Origin: Halorhabdus tiamatea SARL4B
GTDB taxonomy: Archaea > Halobacteriota > Halobacteria > Halobacteriales > Haloarculaceae
Reading direction: 5' to 3'
Length of the DNA: 64,000 bases
Assembly (NCBI RefSeq): GCF_000470655.1
Contig: NC_021921.1
Location: forward strand, 1,302,001 to 1,366,000
Every line of letters begins with the position of its first letter. Within the stretch, counting starts at the first letter, position 1. A model generated the notes under the pieces. The model was not told where the DNA came from. It made no database searches and saw only the letters and a program-made list of their open reading frames with translations. Below, in pieces: positions 34,120-43,923 of this stretch. Position numbers and translations under genes: made by a program.

Positions 34120-36729
34120 TCACCGGAGCCGACCGAAGATCCGGTAGTCCCGATCGGGCGTGTACCGCCTGAACAGCAGACTGTTCGTCAGCACGGAGAC
34201 GCTAGAGAAGGCCATCGCCGCCGCGGCCAGCACGGGTTGGAGTAACCCGAGTGAGGCCAGTGGAATCATCGCGGTGTTGTATCCCAGTGCCCACAGCAGG
34301 TTCTGCTTGATCTTCTGCAGGGTTGCATCGGAGATCCGGATGGCCTTGACGACGTCCCCGGGGTCAGAGCGCATCAGCGTGACGTCCGCCGCCTCGATCG
34401 CGACATCGGTCCCAGAGCCGATGGCCGTCCCGACGTGGGCCACGGCGAGTGCCGGCGCGTCGTTGACGCCGTCGCCGACCATCATCGCCTTCCGCCCATC
34501 ACGTTGGATCGCTTCGACAGCATCGGACTTCTCGTCGGGGAGTACCTCCGCGCGGACGTTCTCGGGGTCGATGCCGACCGCCTCGGCGACGGCGCGGGCC
34601 GTCCGCTCGTTGTCGCCGGTGATCATCATGACGTCGACGCCACGCTCGCGGAGTGCAGCGACGGCCTCTTTCGCGCCCTGCTTTACCGTATCGGCGTCGG
34701 CGACGACACCCGCGAGAGCGCCGTCGATGGCCACCAGCATCGCAGTCTTGCCCTCGCGTTCGAGGCGCTCCATCGTCTCTTCTGCCGGTGACGGGTCGAT
34801 CCCCTCGTCTGCGAGCAGCTTGCGATTCCCGACCAGAACGTCGCTGTCACCCACGGTAGCCCGGATCCCGTGCCCCGGAACGTTCTCGAAATTCTCGGGT
34901 TCGGGGACGTCCAGCCCGCGCTGCTGGGCACCGTCGACGATCGCGCGTGCGAGGGGGTGTTCGCTACCGCTCTCGGCCGCCGCCGCGAGTCGGAGGATAT
35001 CGTCCTCGGAGTGGCGCTCACGTTCGGTCACGACGCCGCCGTCGGCGGCCGCACCGCCGGTTCCGCGCGGGTTTCCTTCGTCGTCGAGGGCCACCACGTC
35101 GGTGAGTTCCATCTCACCCTCGGTGAGCGTCCCCGTCTTGTCGAAGACGACCGTGTCGACGTCCCTCGCACGTTCCAGAATGTCGCCGCCCTTGAACAGG
35201 ACGCCGTGCTGTGCCCCGATCGTCGTCCCGACCATCGTCGCCGCGGGCGTCGCCAGTCCGAGCGCGCAGGGACAGGCGATCAACACCGCCGAGGCGAAGA
35301 CGATGACGGCGAACTCGAAGACCGAGACACCCCCGCCCACGATTTCCGGTCCGCCAGCGACGGGCCCCCACAGCGGGAGCCAGTCGACGAAGCCCGCGAG
35401 CGTCTCGGGGAAGGCGAACCAGACGATTCCCCAGAAGACGGCGTTCGCGATGACCGCCGGCACGAAGTACGCCGAGATTCGATCGGCGAGGTTCTGGATC
35501 TCGGGCTGGCGGGACTGGGCCGCCTTGACCGTCTGGACGATCTGCTGGAGGGCGGTGTCCGCGCCGACCTTCGTCGCCTTGACCGTGAGCAAGCCGTTCT
35601 CGTTGATCGTCGAGCCGACGACCTCCTCGCCCTCACTTTTCTCGACGGGGACCGACTCGCCGGTCACCATCGACTCGTCGACGGCCGACTGGCCATCGAC
35701 CACGACGCCGTCGGTCGGGATCTGCTCGCCCGGTCGGACTTTCATCAGATCGCCGGCCTGAACGTCTTCCAGTGGAACCTCTCGTTCGGTCCCGTCCGGG
35801 CCGATGAGCGTCGCCGTCTCGGCTTCCATCTCTAGGAGCTTCCGGAGTGCCTCGCCGGCCTGGCCCTTCGAGCGCGCTTCGAGATAATTTCCGAGCGTGA
35901 TGAACACCAAGATGAGCGCGGCGGTATCGAAGTAGACCTCGCCTGCGATCAGGCCGGAAAGCACCGCGACGGAGTAGACGTAGGCTGTCGAGGACCCCAG
36001 CGCGATGAGCACGTCCATGTTGGCCCGGCGGTTGTTGACCAGGGCGTTGTAGGAGTTCCGATAGAACGGCCAGCCAAGCAACGCCTGGACGGGCGTCGCG
36101 AGCGCGAACTCGACCCAGCCCAGCCGGACCCCGACGAGTGCCTCGACGCCGGCGACGATGCCGCCGCCGAGGACGAGTTTGTCGGCCATGAAGAGCAACA
36201 TCGGTGCCGAGAGCAGCGCCCCGAACAGCGTCAGCCGGAGTTGCTTGCGGATCTCCTCGTCCCGTGCCGCGTCGCGGGCGTCCGCCCCGGCGTCCCCGGC
36301 GTCGTCGTCCTCGCGAACCGGCGAGTAGCCCGCGGCCTCGATGGCGTCGTAGAGGTCCGCTCGGGATGCCTCGGCAGGGTTGTAGGTGACCTGGGCCTCG
36401 TCGGTCGCGTAGTTGACCTCCGCCTCGATGACGCCCGGCGTGTCTTCGAGTGCGGTCGCGTTGGCCTCCGCACAGTTCGCACACGACATGTCCGAGATGG
36501 CAACGGTGACAGTCTCGGACACTGCGCCGTAGCCGGCTGATTCGACCGCGTCGTAGATCTCGCCGAGTGTCACTACCTCCGGATCGTACTCGACTGAGCC
36601 CTCGTCGGTGGCGAAGTTGGCGCTGGCCGCCGTGACGCCGTCGAGGGATTCGAGGGTGTCCTGGATCGTCCCCGAACAGTTCGCACAGGACATCCCCGTG
36701 ATATCGAGATGGATTGTTCGTGTAGCCAT
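34120..36729 (-). CDS. copA: copper-exporting P1B-type ATPase
   Basis: An 869-residue membrane pump. Two N-terminal heavy-metal domains carry GMSCANC (Cys15/Cys18) and DMSCANC (about residue 80). Eight membrane helices follow, with the transport motif ACPCALGLA near residue 486, the phosphorylation site DKTGTLT near 530, and the hinge [11 protein letters not shown]. It exports Cu+ from the cytoplasm with ATP. The TRASH-Lrp regulator gene lies directly upstream on the same strand and copZ diverges just beyond. A minus-strand TATA-like CCTAAAGC at about 36750 fits a leaderless start. Confidence 0.95.
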   Translation of the reverse strand: MATRTIHLDITGMSCANCSGTIQDTLESLDGVTAASANFATDEGSVEYDPEVVTLGEIYDAVESAGYGAVSETVTVAISDMSCANCAEANATALEDTPGVIEAEVNYATDEAQVTYNPAEASRADLYDAIEAAGYSPVREDDDAGDAGADARDAARDEEIRKQLRLTLFGALLSAPMLLFMADKLVLGGGIVAGVEALVGVRLGWVEFALATPVQALLGWPFYRNSYNALVNNRRANMDVLIALGSSTAYVYSVAVLSGLIAGEVYFDTAALILVFITLGNYLEARSKGQAGEALRKLLEMEAETATLIGPDGTEREVPLEDVQAGDLMKVRPGEQIPTDGVVVDGQSAVDESMVTGESVPVEKSEGEEVVGSTINENGLLTVKATKVGADTALQQIVQTVKAAQSRQPEIQNLADRISAYFVPAVIANAVFWGIVWFAFPETLAGFVDWLPLWGPVAGGPEIVGGGVSVFEFAVIVFASAVLIACPCALGLATPAATMVGTTIGAQHGVLFKGGDILERARDVDTVVFDKTGTLTEGEMELTDVVALDDEGNPRGTGGAAADGGVVTERERHSEDDILRLAAAAESGSEHPLARAIVDGAQQRGLDVPEPENFENVPGHGIRATVGDSDVLVGNRKLLADEGIDPSPAEETMERLEREGKTAMLVAIDGALAGVVADADTVKQGAKEAVAALRERGVDVMMITGDNERTARAVAEAVGIDPENVRAEVLPDEKSDAVEAIQRDGRKAMMVGDGVNDAPALAVAHVGTAIGSGTDVAIEAADVTLMRSDPGDVVKAIRISDATLQKIKQNLLWALGYNTAMIPLASLGLLQPVLAAAAMAFSSVSVLTNSLLFRRYTPDRDYRIFGRLR

Positions 36730-36822
36730 GATATGTATCCCTACGGGTTCACGCTTTAGGCACCTTTCCGCTTTGAGACACCGACCGAAACCCCATCGGA
36801 ACTTTCGATTCCAAAGCCCGTC

Positions 36823-37413
36823 TCAGGCCCCCTCTTCGAGTCGCCGATACCGAGTCTCGAAGCGATCCAGACAGGACGGACAACAGAAGTGATAGATCTC
36901 GCCGTCGATCCGGGCCGTCTCGCCCTCGCTGTCGACCGTGTTGCCACACTCCACGCAGGTGAGGGCGAACTCCAGCCCCTCGACCGACGGCGTCCACTCG
37001 AAGTCGTCGACCAGTGTCACGGCGTACCCCTCGACGTCGACGTCCGAAAGGAGCCCCGCTACCCACGAGCGGACGTTGCGCGCTTCGGCGCGCGCGTAGA
37101 ACCAGACGTCACCCTCTGCCGTGACGAAAACGTGTTCGACGCCGTCGCTACCGCGCACACGTTCACGAACGGTCTCCACTGACTCCGCCGGGAGTGCAAC
37201 CTGCACCAGGACAGGGACGCCCGCGCGAAGCTGCGCCCGGTCGACGTCGATGGTGAACTGTTCGATGATGCCTGCGTCCTGTAATCGCGTGACACGATCG
37301 GAGACGGCCGGCCCGGACAGATCGACCGCCTCGCCGATTTCGCTGAACGGCCGGCGAGCGTCCTCGGCCAGCATCGAAAGGATCTCTAAGTCGGTCTCGT
37401 CGAGATCGTGCAT
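36823..37413 (-). CDS. Lrp/AsnC-type regulator with C-terminal TRASH domain (copper sensor)
   Basis: A 196-residue protein. Residues 1-60 are an AsnC-type helix-turn-helix (FSEIGEAVDLSGPAVSDRVTRLQDAG), residues 70-140 an Lrp-like ligand domain, and residues about 155-190 a TRASH metal-binding domain with TCVECGNTV and YHFCCPSCLDRFE. This architecture matches archaeal CopR/CopT regulators that sense copper. The minus-strand TATA CTGTATTGTTT at 37434-37444 points to the ATG at 37413 as a leaderless start, rather than a GTG five codons upstream. It probably controls copA and copZ. Confidence 0.85.
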   Translation of the reverse strand: MHDLDETDLEILSMLAEDARRPFSEIGEAVDLSGPAVSDRVTRLQDAGIIEQFTIDVDRAQLRAGVPVLVQVALPAESVETVRERVRGSDGVEHVFVTAEGDVWFYARAEARNVRSWVAGLLSDVDVEGYAVTLVDDFEWTPSVEGLEFALTCVECGNTVDSEGETARIDGEIYHFCCPSCLDRFETRYRRLEEGA

Positions 37414-37546
37414 ATCGTCACTACTCACTCGGCAAACAATACAGTTTCCCGGACGAGACTTCGGAAAGTGCGGTTCAGAAAGTCGCGTGAGGCTAGAATC
37501 GAAGCAAGAACGTACAAAGAGTGGGCTCCCCTAGGACGATTCGGAT

Positions 37547-37744
37547 ATGACCCAGACGATCACCGTCGAAGGAATGTCGTGTGAGCACTGCGAGCAAACC
37601 GTCGAGGAAGCGCTCGAAAACGTCGACGGCGTGACCGCCGCGACAGCCGACCGGGAAACCGACTCGGCAACTATCGAGGGGACGGCAGAACCAGCCGCGC
37701 TGGTCAATGCCGTCTCGGAAGCAGGCTACGACGCCGCAGCGTGA
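37547..37744 (+). CDS. copZ: CopZ-like copper chaperone (single HMA domain)
   Basis: A 65-residue heavy-metal-associated domain protein with GMSCEHCEQTVEEAL, the CxxC copper site at residues 11-14 and the usual hydrophobic end AVSEAGYDAAA. It ferries Cu+ to the N-terminal domains of CopA. It diverges from the TRASH-Lrp regulator gene, so one control region between them probably serves all three copper genes. Confidence 0.93.
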   Translation: MTQTITVEGMSCEHCEQTVEEALENVDGVTAATADRETDSATIEGTAEPAALVNAVSEAGYDAAA

Positions 37745-38000
37745 CGACAGACGACCGCGAATCACGTTCTGCGCCCGAGAACAGAGCGTGTCGGTTGACT
37801 CCTGTTTTTCCCGATTCCGTTTGTCGTCTCGACGCCACCACAATGGGCGATCGATGAGGTATGAACACAAGCCAAGGGCCAGCTATTAGGCAGCCTTTTA
37901 TATATTAGAATAGCTTACTTCGGGTTAATATTGCCCATTTTCGGCCCCAGGTTCTTTCTAACGCCCAAACAGCGTCCAGAGGTTGAAACACCAATCGAAG
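37745..38000. other. boundary between core copper genes and the accessory island
   Basis: This 256-base gap has no credible gene. It turns AT-rich from about 37885 (TTTTATATATTAG). At 37870-37880 it contains AGCCAAGGGCC, identical to the last 11 bases of the T-arm side and 3' end region of tRNA-Cys at 51709-51719 (here 51709-51719 in the same orientation). Gene content changes from conserved core to accessory right after it, so it may be the far attachment repeat of an integrated element. Confidence 0.45.
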
Positions 38001-38972
38001 CTATCCCTGCATCTGTGTTCCAGTACTGAAACTGGTGAGGTCGTCGATACGCTCTTCGAGGGCTTCGATTTCTTGCCGTAGTTCGTCTGATTCTGCATCG
38101 TCGCTTGCCGCCAGTCGGTCTTTCAGCCCTTGGAGACGTGATTCCTTGACATCGTTATCGACTTCGGCTTTCCGGATGTACTCGCTTTCGGAAATCTCGT
38201 AAAGATCCGACTCAGCTAGTTCAGTCACATCCAGTGCCTCAGCCACCTTACTCGAATCGAGGCTCATCACGCGCTCACGTTCAATCCCAGCGTCTTCCAA
38301 TAGATCGATCACGTCGTCTTCGTCTTTGAGCGAACGATTGCGACGTGACGTTCGCTGAACCGACCCGTACTGGCCGTGGACCGGTTGGTCGTGATGCAGA
38401 CGGTCAAGTAACACATCAGCCACATCCTGCCGGAACTCGTTTGCGTTCCGCTGGACATCCGAACAGAGTGTGTAGATGTTCACTATGGCGTCCGTCTCAA
38501 GTTCGCTGAGATCTGTTACGTCATGTCGTTCTAGCGCGTCGATGAGGAGCAAGGCATCGGAGTAGACATCCAGTCCATCGGGTTCGACACGGGTATCCTC
38601 CCCTGAAACTGTGTCGCCGTCAACGAGTTGCGTCTCTGTCTGGCCCTCTGTTTCGACAATGACTCCTCTATCGCCGTCGGTTTCGAAGCGCGGATGCAGG
38701 CTCAGGACCGCTGGATACGGATCGGCATCGGCCGGCAGCCGGTCGAGTTCGAACTCGCCATGCGAATCTTGAATCCGCCGATAAAGTGTCTCGAACTGCT
38801 CGCGCTTGAGTGGGTGACGCTCACCGGACTCGTCGAACGTAATGATGACACGATGCTCCTGTACGTCTGTGATTCGAAATCGGTCGTGAGACAGCGGCGT
38901 AATGAGTTCAGCCCCTTCGGAGAGGTCATCGAGTTCGTCAATGAGCGTGTGCCAACTGACGCTGAATGGCAT
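38001..38972 (-). CDS. hypothetical protein with C-terminal coiled coil, island gene
   Basis: A 323-residue acidic protein. The N-terminal 65 residues form a beta-rich piece with HDRFRITDVQEHRVIITFDESGERH. The middle is helical, with a run of Asp/Ser-rich linkers. The end (about 260-320) is a coiled coil, LKDRLAASDDAESDELRQEIEALEERIDDLTSF. Base composition is visibly lower in G+C than the flanking core genes. It diverges from the helicase remnant. I do not recognise the family, though a link to the helicase by position is possible. Confidence 0.6.
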   Translation of the reverse strand: MPFSVSWHTLIDELDDLSEGAELITPLSHDRFRITDVQEHRVIITFDESGERHPLKREQFETLYRRIQDSHGEFELDRLPADADPYPAVLSLHPRFETDGDRGVIVETEGQTETQLVDGDTVSGEDTRVEPDGLDVYSDALLLIDALERHDVTDLSELETDAIVNIYTLCSDVQRNANEFRQDVADVLLDRLHHDQPVHGQYGSVQRTSRRNRSLKDEDDVIDLLEDAGIERERVMSLDSSKVAEALDVTELAESDLYEISESEYIRKAEVDNDVKESRLQGLKDRLAASDDAESDELRQEIEALEERIDDLTSFSTGTQMQG

Positions 38973-39056
38973 AGGAAGGAGTACGGCGGCTTTGGGAAAA
39001 GTGTTCAGGACACGAGTCTATATCACTATATGCGATTGCGTACGTAGTAGGGTATC

Positions 39057-40059
39057 GTGGACGAGTTCGTCGACTGGGTCCGGAACCGCGAGTACTACAC
39101 TGACCAGATACAGTTCCAGCGAGAGGTATCTGCCCGCCGTCCCGAGACACGGCCCTGTGAGATGGCGACGCACGGCCAGCGGGCGGACGATCAATCCCTA
39201 CCAGCGAGGGCTACGCACGATCACCGACCGTACTGTCGTCCTCAAAGTTCGGGGCAGCCAGTCCGACGAACTCGGAGAGTTACCACTTGACGCCGCGCTT
39301 CGAGATGTCCATCCGGGCGCAATCTACCATCATCAGGGCCAGAGCTACGAGGTGCAGTCGCTTGACCTCGACCGGGACGTGGCGTGGCTCGCGCCGACAA
39401 AGAGCGACCATCAGACCCGCGTCCAATTCGAAGAATCGATGACAATCGAGGAGGACATCACCACCAAACCGTTGGCGACCCGCGAGGATGTCACCGTCCA
39501 CTTCGCGGAGGTGGCCCGTCGAAAGCAGGTAACCGGCTTCCAGCGACGCGACCACCGGACGGGCGAGATTGTCAGCGACGAATCACTCGACCTGCCCGAG
39601 ACGACGCTGTCGACCCGTGCGCTGTATCTGACACTCCCGCCGGGCGTCGAAGGACTCATGCAAACGATGTCCGGCTCCTTAGAGGGGGGTCTCCACGCCG
39701 TCCAGCATGCCCTCGTCGCCACGTTCCCACTCGTGATTCTCTGTGACCGCCGTGACGTTGGCAGTGTCTCGACGACCGACCATCCACAGGTGGAGACGAG
39801 TGCGCTGTTCATCTATGACGGCTACCACGGTGGCGTCGGGCTGGCCCGGAACGGATACGATCAGATTGAGGACCTCCTCCAGCACACGTGGGGATTGCTC
39901 GCCGACTGTGGCTGTGCGGACGGCTGTCCGGCCTGTATCCAGTCACCTCACTGCGGTCGGGCGAACGAACCGTTGGATAAACGCCTCGCAGTAACACTCA
40001 CGATGGCGCTTGCCGACCCAAACTGGCAGGGCGATACTGTCGAACAGAACTCAAATTAG
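39057..40059 (+). pseudogene. remnant of an Hrq1/MrfA-like DEAD/DEAH helicase (internal deletion and frameshift)
   Basis: The 5' part reads, from a GTG at 39057, DEFVDWVRNREYYTDQIQFQREV, which looks like the N-terminus of haloarchaeal Hrq1-type helicases. From about 39170 the coding frame shifts by one. The second frame continues INPYQRGLRTITDRTV, then DVHPGAIYHHQGQSYEV and the DUF1998/MZB zinc site CGCADGCPACIQSPHCGRANEPLDKR. Everything in between, including the Walker A and DExH motor motifs (about 500 residues), is missing. It cannot make a working helicase. Calling the N-terminal piece Hrq1-like is from memory; the C-terminal MZB assignment is secure. Confidence 0.75.
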
Positions 40060-40081
40060 CCCCGCCCGCGAACGACGGAAC

Positions 40082-40882
40082 ATGAACGTCGACGAAGAGG
40101 CCATCCGAAAACGGAGCACGGACGCCGTGTTCGAGCGGGGCGAAACGTACCGCAAGGAGGGACGTATTCAACGGCTTGACCGATTCGACGATCTCGTTAC
40201 CGCGGCCGTCAGTGGATCGAAACTGTACGACGTGACAATCGAGTTCGGTGGGCGCAACTTCAGCACGAACTGCACCTGTCCGTACGACGGGAGCGGCGAC
40301 TGCAAACACGTCGTTGCCGTGTTATTGGATATCGCCGCTGGCCCGCCAGATGACGAGAGCGAGGGCGTCGAGGGAGTTCTTGAGGACGTGTCGGCCGACG
40401 ACTTGGGTGGCTTTGTCCGCGATGCACTTGCCGAAGACCCAGAGTTGCGCGAGCAGTTTCTCGCACAGTTCGGTGACGACCACAAGTCAGTTGGTGAGTA
40501 CCGTGAGGAAATCGCCCACCTGTTCGAACAGCACGCTGACCCCGGCGTGTACGACGCGATTGACTTCTCCCGGTTTTTCGAGATTGCCGAGCAGTACCGT
40601 GATCGGGACCGATACCTAGCCGCCGCGACGGTGTATCGGGCTGTATTCGAGGAAGTCGACGAGAAATCGAATTGGATTGACGGGGCCTACGACCACTACG
40701 CGAAAATCATCCAGAGAGCTATCGATGGCTACGCCGACTGTGTCTTAGCGACTGATCCAAGTCCCGAAGAGTTCGATACATACGCGGGCGTACTGGAAGC
40801 ACGAGCGTCGACAGAGCCGCCGATTAACAACGAGCAGTTCCGGCGCGAACTCGACGATCTCGAGGAGCGATACGATGAGTGA
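40082..40882 (+). CDS. SWIM zinc-finger protein, shorter paralogue
   Basis: A 266-residue protein. The SWIM finger is CTCPYDGSGDCKH (Cys64, Cys66, Cys74, His76), with the typical FERGETYRKEGRIQRL lead-in from residue 17. Downstream lies a helical region with a tetratricopeptide-like look (FEIAEQYRDRDRYLAAATVYRAVFEEVDE). It is alignable by eye with residues 1-250 of the protein at 47952. SWIM fingers bind DNA or proteins and are common next to SNF2 helicases. The ATG at 40082 begins the homologous part. Confidence 0.85.
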   Translation: MNVDEEAIRKRSTDAVFERGETYRKEGRIQRLDRFDDLVTAAVSGSKLYDVTIEFGGRNFSTNCTCPYDGSGDCKHVVAVLLDIAAGPPDDESEGVEGVLEDVSADDLGGFVRDALAEDPELREQFLAQFGDDHKSVGEYREEIAHLFEQHADPGVYDAIDFSRFFEIAEQYRDRDRYLAAATVYRAVFEEVDEKSNWIDGAYDHYAKIIQRAIDGYADCVLATDPSPEEFDTYAGVLEARASTEPPINNEQFRRELDDLEERYDE

Positions 40883-40937
40883 TACACAACGGTATCGACG
40901 AGAGAGTTTTAAACAACGTCGATGAGAGACAACAACC

Positions 40938-41969
40938 ATGCCCCACATCTGTGATGACTGCGGTGAGGAATTCGATACGCTGTCTGGTCTTCGTCTGCAC
41001 GAGTGTCCGGAAAAAGAATCTACCGGCGCCGAAGACATGTTCGAGGATCGGACAAAAGAGATCAGCAAACAGAGGCGCAAAACCGAGCGGCGAGTGAAAC
41101 GGGCGGCCAGCGAGGAAATGACAGACGCTATAGAACAGGCACAGCAGGGCGACGAGATGGCCGTCTACCAGGCCCTCGCACAGTACGAACAGCGTCTCTC
41201 CGATGAGTGGTCACAGCACGAAGAGGGGGATTACTGGGGATTCCATCGAGTCTTCTTCGGCCCCGTAGTCGAGGGTCTCGAAACGATCGTTGATCGCGAA
41301 GGGTGGCCGTTTCTGCTCGATGTACTCGACGCCTACTGGCCCGAGGTCACGTACGACTTCGATACCTATTCCGAACACGAGGCGTTCGGTGGGGCGGAGC
41401 GGGGTGATTTCGATGAGTACCCACACGTCAGTCATGTGCTCGCAACTGTGACTGGCAAGCAACTAGTCCGGACGCGCCGTGCCGACGGTGTCGCGGCGAT
41501 TCCCGCCGAAGCGCTCGATTATCTGCTGCTGTTCCATCGCCACCCTGGAGACACACAGCCCTGGATCGACTCGATGAGTTACGGCTGGGGGATCGGTCAT
41601 CCCGACCACCCGTTCGAGGACTATATCGAAATGATCGTCGACGGCGAATACGAGATTTGGGCCGGCACGGCTATCGAACACGCCATACACGCCGATCAGC
41701 ACGCCGCGACGACACTCCTCGAAGACCTGTTTGCGGCGGACGTCGTTTCGGACCCCGCACAGTTACTCCACATAGTCGGCACGATCGACCGTGGTTACTA
41801 CCCTGATTCGAGTGACCACTGGGACTGGGAAACCCTGTACCCCGAGTTCCACGCGGACGGTTTCGACTGGGACCCCGCGGTTCGGGACCGACTGGAGTCC
41901 GTCGTCGTCGATTGTGGTCTCGCTCGACAGTTGCCGGACAACTGGGAGTTCACCGATATCGTTCTGTAA
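40938..41969 (+). CDS. hypothetical protein with N-terminal C2HC zinc finger
   Basis: A 343-residue protein. Residues 5-24 (CDDCGEEFDTLSGLRLHEC) form a C2H2/C2HC-like finger. A basic helix follows (KEISKQRRKTERRVKRAASEEM), then a large mixed domain with many Trp, His and Asp residues (HEEGDYWGFHRVFFGPVVEG). The end has SSDHWDWETLYPEFHADGFDWD. The pattern suggests DNA or RNA binding plus an unknown globular domain. It follows the SWIM gene by 55 bases in the same direction. Confidence 0.65.
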   Translation: MPHICDDCGEEFDTLSGLRLHECPEKESTGAEDMFEDRTKEISKQRRKTERRVKRAASEEMTDAIEQAQQGDEMAVYQALAQYEQRLSDEWSQHEEGDYWGFHRVFFGPVVEGLETIVDREGWPFLLDVLDAYWPEVTYDFDTYSEHEAFGGAERGDFDEYPHVSHVLATVTGKQLVRTRRADGVAAIPAEALDYLLLFHRHPGDTQPWIDSMSYGWGIGHPDHPFEDYIEMIVDGEYEIWAGTAIEHAIHADQHAATTLLEDLFAADVVSDPAQLLHIVGTIDRGYYPDSSDHWDWETLYPEFHADGFDWDPAVRDRLESVVVDCGLARQLPDNWEFTDIVL

Positions 41970-42002
41970 AAGTTTGAGTGTCTCGCCGGACATCTCCTCG
42001 GT

Positions 42003-43226
42003 ATGAACGATGACACAGACTGGAACGGGATCGGCCCAGAAGACCTCCCGGAAGGTCTCGAGATCGATCCTGCCGAGTTCGAAGCGGTCTCCGAAGAGAT
42101 GGCGGTTATCGACGACGCGATCGACGCACTCTCCGCCGAACAGATGGAGACAATCGAGGAAGTTCTGGAAGGGCTAGACGGCAAGGCGGTCGTTCCCGAG
42201 CGGGACGCGCTCTTCGCGGACCTCGATACGACGCCCGAAGAAACCCAGGAAGCCCTCGATATCCTCCTCACGGAACTGGAGGGGTCCGATATCGACCTCG
42301 GCGGGGGACCGGGCGACGACCATCCGGCGGTGCTGGATACCGAACAGGCCGAGCGCTTCCTCGAACTGTACGGTCGACTCCTCGTCTACGTCAACGATCG
42401 GTTCGACGTCGTCGTCGGAATCGACACCTACGAGGAGTTCAGCGAGGCGTTTCTGGACGAGATCTATCCGATCCGTGAACGGTTGTACGAGGGAGATGCC
42501 GAGGCGATCATCGCGGACTTTCTCGCCGAGAATCCCGCGGGGCTGTCCGAGTCCGAGTTAGAAGTGCTCAGAGGATGGCGTGATTACGAGTTCTGTGAGT
42601 TCGCCGCCGTCGTCGAACACCGCGAGGAGGATACCGTCTTCGTGGAACCCGAAGCGCCTCAAGCATTCGCCGTGACTGCGATCCACGACCCGTTCGAGCA
42701 GCAGTTCCCGGAGCCAGCGCTACCAGTGATACTGAACGACCTGGTGATGCTCCCGTTCGAGGGCGAAGTCGTCCCTGACGGGTGGCTGCTGTCCGAACCA
42801 CTCGGTCCGATGATGCTCGACTTCCTCGATATGGACATCGAGACGGCGTACGGGGAGGCCAAACACAGTCACGGAATCGCCGAGTCACTCCCTCCAGGCG
42901 AAGGCTCGGCGACGAGTGACGCCGAACGCCTCCGCTTCTACACGAAAAACGAGGAGAACCGCGAACGCTTCGCCGACGAGATCGAACAACTCAGAAACCG
43001 GAGCGACGAACTGGCGGGAATCTACCACGAGCAGATGGGGAAGGCACAGGCACGACGACTCGGGCGCGAATTCCGCGATCTCGACCTGCGGGAAGCCCAC
43101 GTCGCCATTTATGATGGACAAGTCGTCGCGACCGCACCCACCGAGGACGCACTCAAGGAGACGTTGTCTTCCATTATGCCCGAGGACGTCGTCGACCATC
43201 CCTATATTTATCACTACGATCCCTGA
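42003..43226 (+). CDS. hypothetical protein of unknown family, island gene
   Basis: A 407-residue acidic protein. It has segments YPIRERLYEGDAEAIIADF, then NPAGLSESELEVLRGWRDYEFCEF, VILNDLVMLPFEGEVVPDGWLL and YGEAKHSHGIAESLPP. These resemble, from memory, an uncharacterised family found in bacteria and archaea, sometimes next to SEC-C zinc proteins. The C-terminal 90 residues are helical. No catalytic site is obvious. It is the third gene of a co-directional run of six or seven. Confidence 0.6.
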   Translation: MNDDTDWNGIGPEDLPEGLEIDPAEFEAVSEEMAVIDDAIDALSAEQMETIEEVLEGLDGKAVVPERDALFADLDTTPEETQEALDILLTELEGSDIDLGGGPGDDHPAVLDTEQAERFLELYGRLLVYVNDRFDVVVGIDTYEEFSEAFLDEIYPIRERLYEGDAEAIIADFLAENPAGLSESELEVLRGWRDYEFCEFAAVVEHREEDTVFVEPEAPQAFAVTAIHDPFEQQFPEPALPVILNDLVMLPFEGEVVPDGWLLSEPLGPMMLDFLDMDIETAYGEAKHSHGIAESLPPGEGSATSDAERLRFYTKNEENRERFADEIEQLRNRSDELAGIYHEQMGKAQARRLGREFRDLDLREAHVAIYDGQVVATAPTEDALKETLSSIMPEDVVDHPYIYHYDP

Positions 43227-43284
43227 TCTCGTCGAACGCTCGGTATCGGAAAGTATTGATACCGTCCTGACATACGGCCTCCTA

Positions 43285-43917
43285 ATGAGCGATGTAGACC
43301 AGTACAAGACCTATCGGGAGATCGGAACACAACTGAACAGCGACATCCTCGAAGCGTACTCCGACCGCAAGCTGATCGTAGAAACTGCATCCGAACTGGA
43401 CATCGAATTCGACGGGCCGAACCTGGCCTACGAGTTCGAGTCACAGATGCCAGCCCACTTCGAGTTCGCGCTGTACGAATACCGCCGGGACGGGGCCACT
43501 ACGGCGGAGCGATACCTCGAAGCGGAACGCTGGGGGAGCGAAACCGAACGGGACATTCTCGAAGCCACCGTCGACGCCGATCCCTCGCTGTTCGAGGTCG
43601 AATCCATCAGCGACTCAGGCCCCCGTCTGACGGTAACCGACTTGCTGGACGACCGAGAAGAACGCGCGCTGTTGGATGTCAATCTCAGCCGAACCGCAGA
43701 GCCAGGGGTCGTGCTGTTTTTCAGACCCGTTCGCTACGACGAGTTCACAACGACCTCGGGCGTCTCGTTTCCGTTCCCCGGCGAGGAGAAAGAGCAACTG
43801 CTGGACGAGCACGGCCGCCGGATAGATCCTGACGCGTCGAAAGCGGTGTCCCGCCAGCGGTTCGTCGCGTTCCACGACCTGTATCGTGACCACGGCATCC
43901 ACATCCAGTACCGGTGA
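43285..43917 (+). CDS. hypothetical protein, island gene
   Basis: A 210-residue acidic protein. It starts DVDQYKTYREIGTQLNSDILEAYSDRKLI and contains FEFALYEYRRDGATTAERYLEAE and FFRPVRYDEFTTTSGVSFPFPGEE. The frame is open far upstream in the antisense direction of a neighbour, so ATG 43285 is chosen by the change in codon character. There are no membrane segments or metal sites. It ends six bases before the next gene. Family not recognised. Confidence 0.6.
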   Translation: MSDVDQYKTYREIGTQLNSDILEAYSDRKLIVETASELDIEFDGPNLAYEFESQMPAHFEFALYEYRRDGATTAERYLEAERWGSETERDILEATVDADPSLFEVESISDSGPRLTVTDLLDDREERALLDVNLSRTAEPGVVLFFRPVRYDEFTTTSGVSFPFPGEEKEQLLDEHGRRIDPDASKAVSRQRFVAFHDLYRDHGIHIQYR

Positions 43918-43923
43918 TCAACA

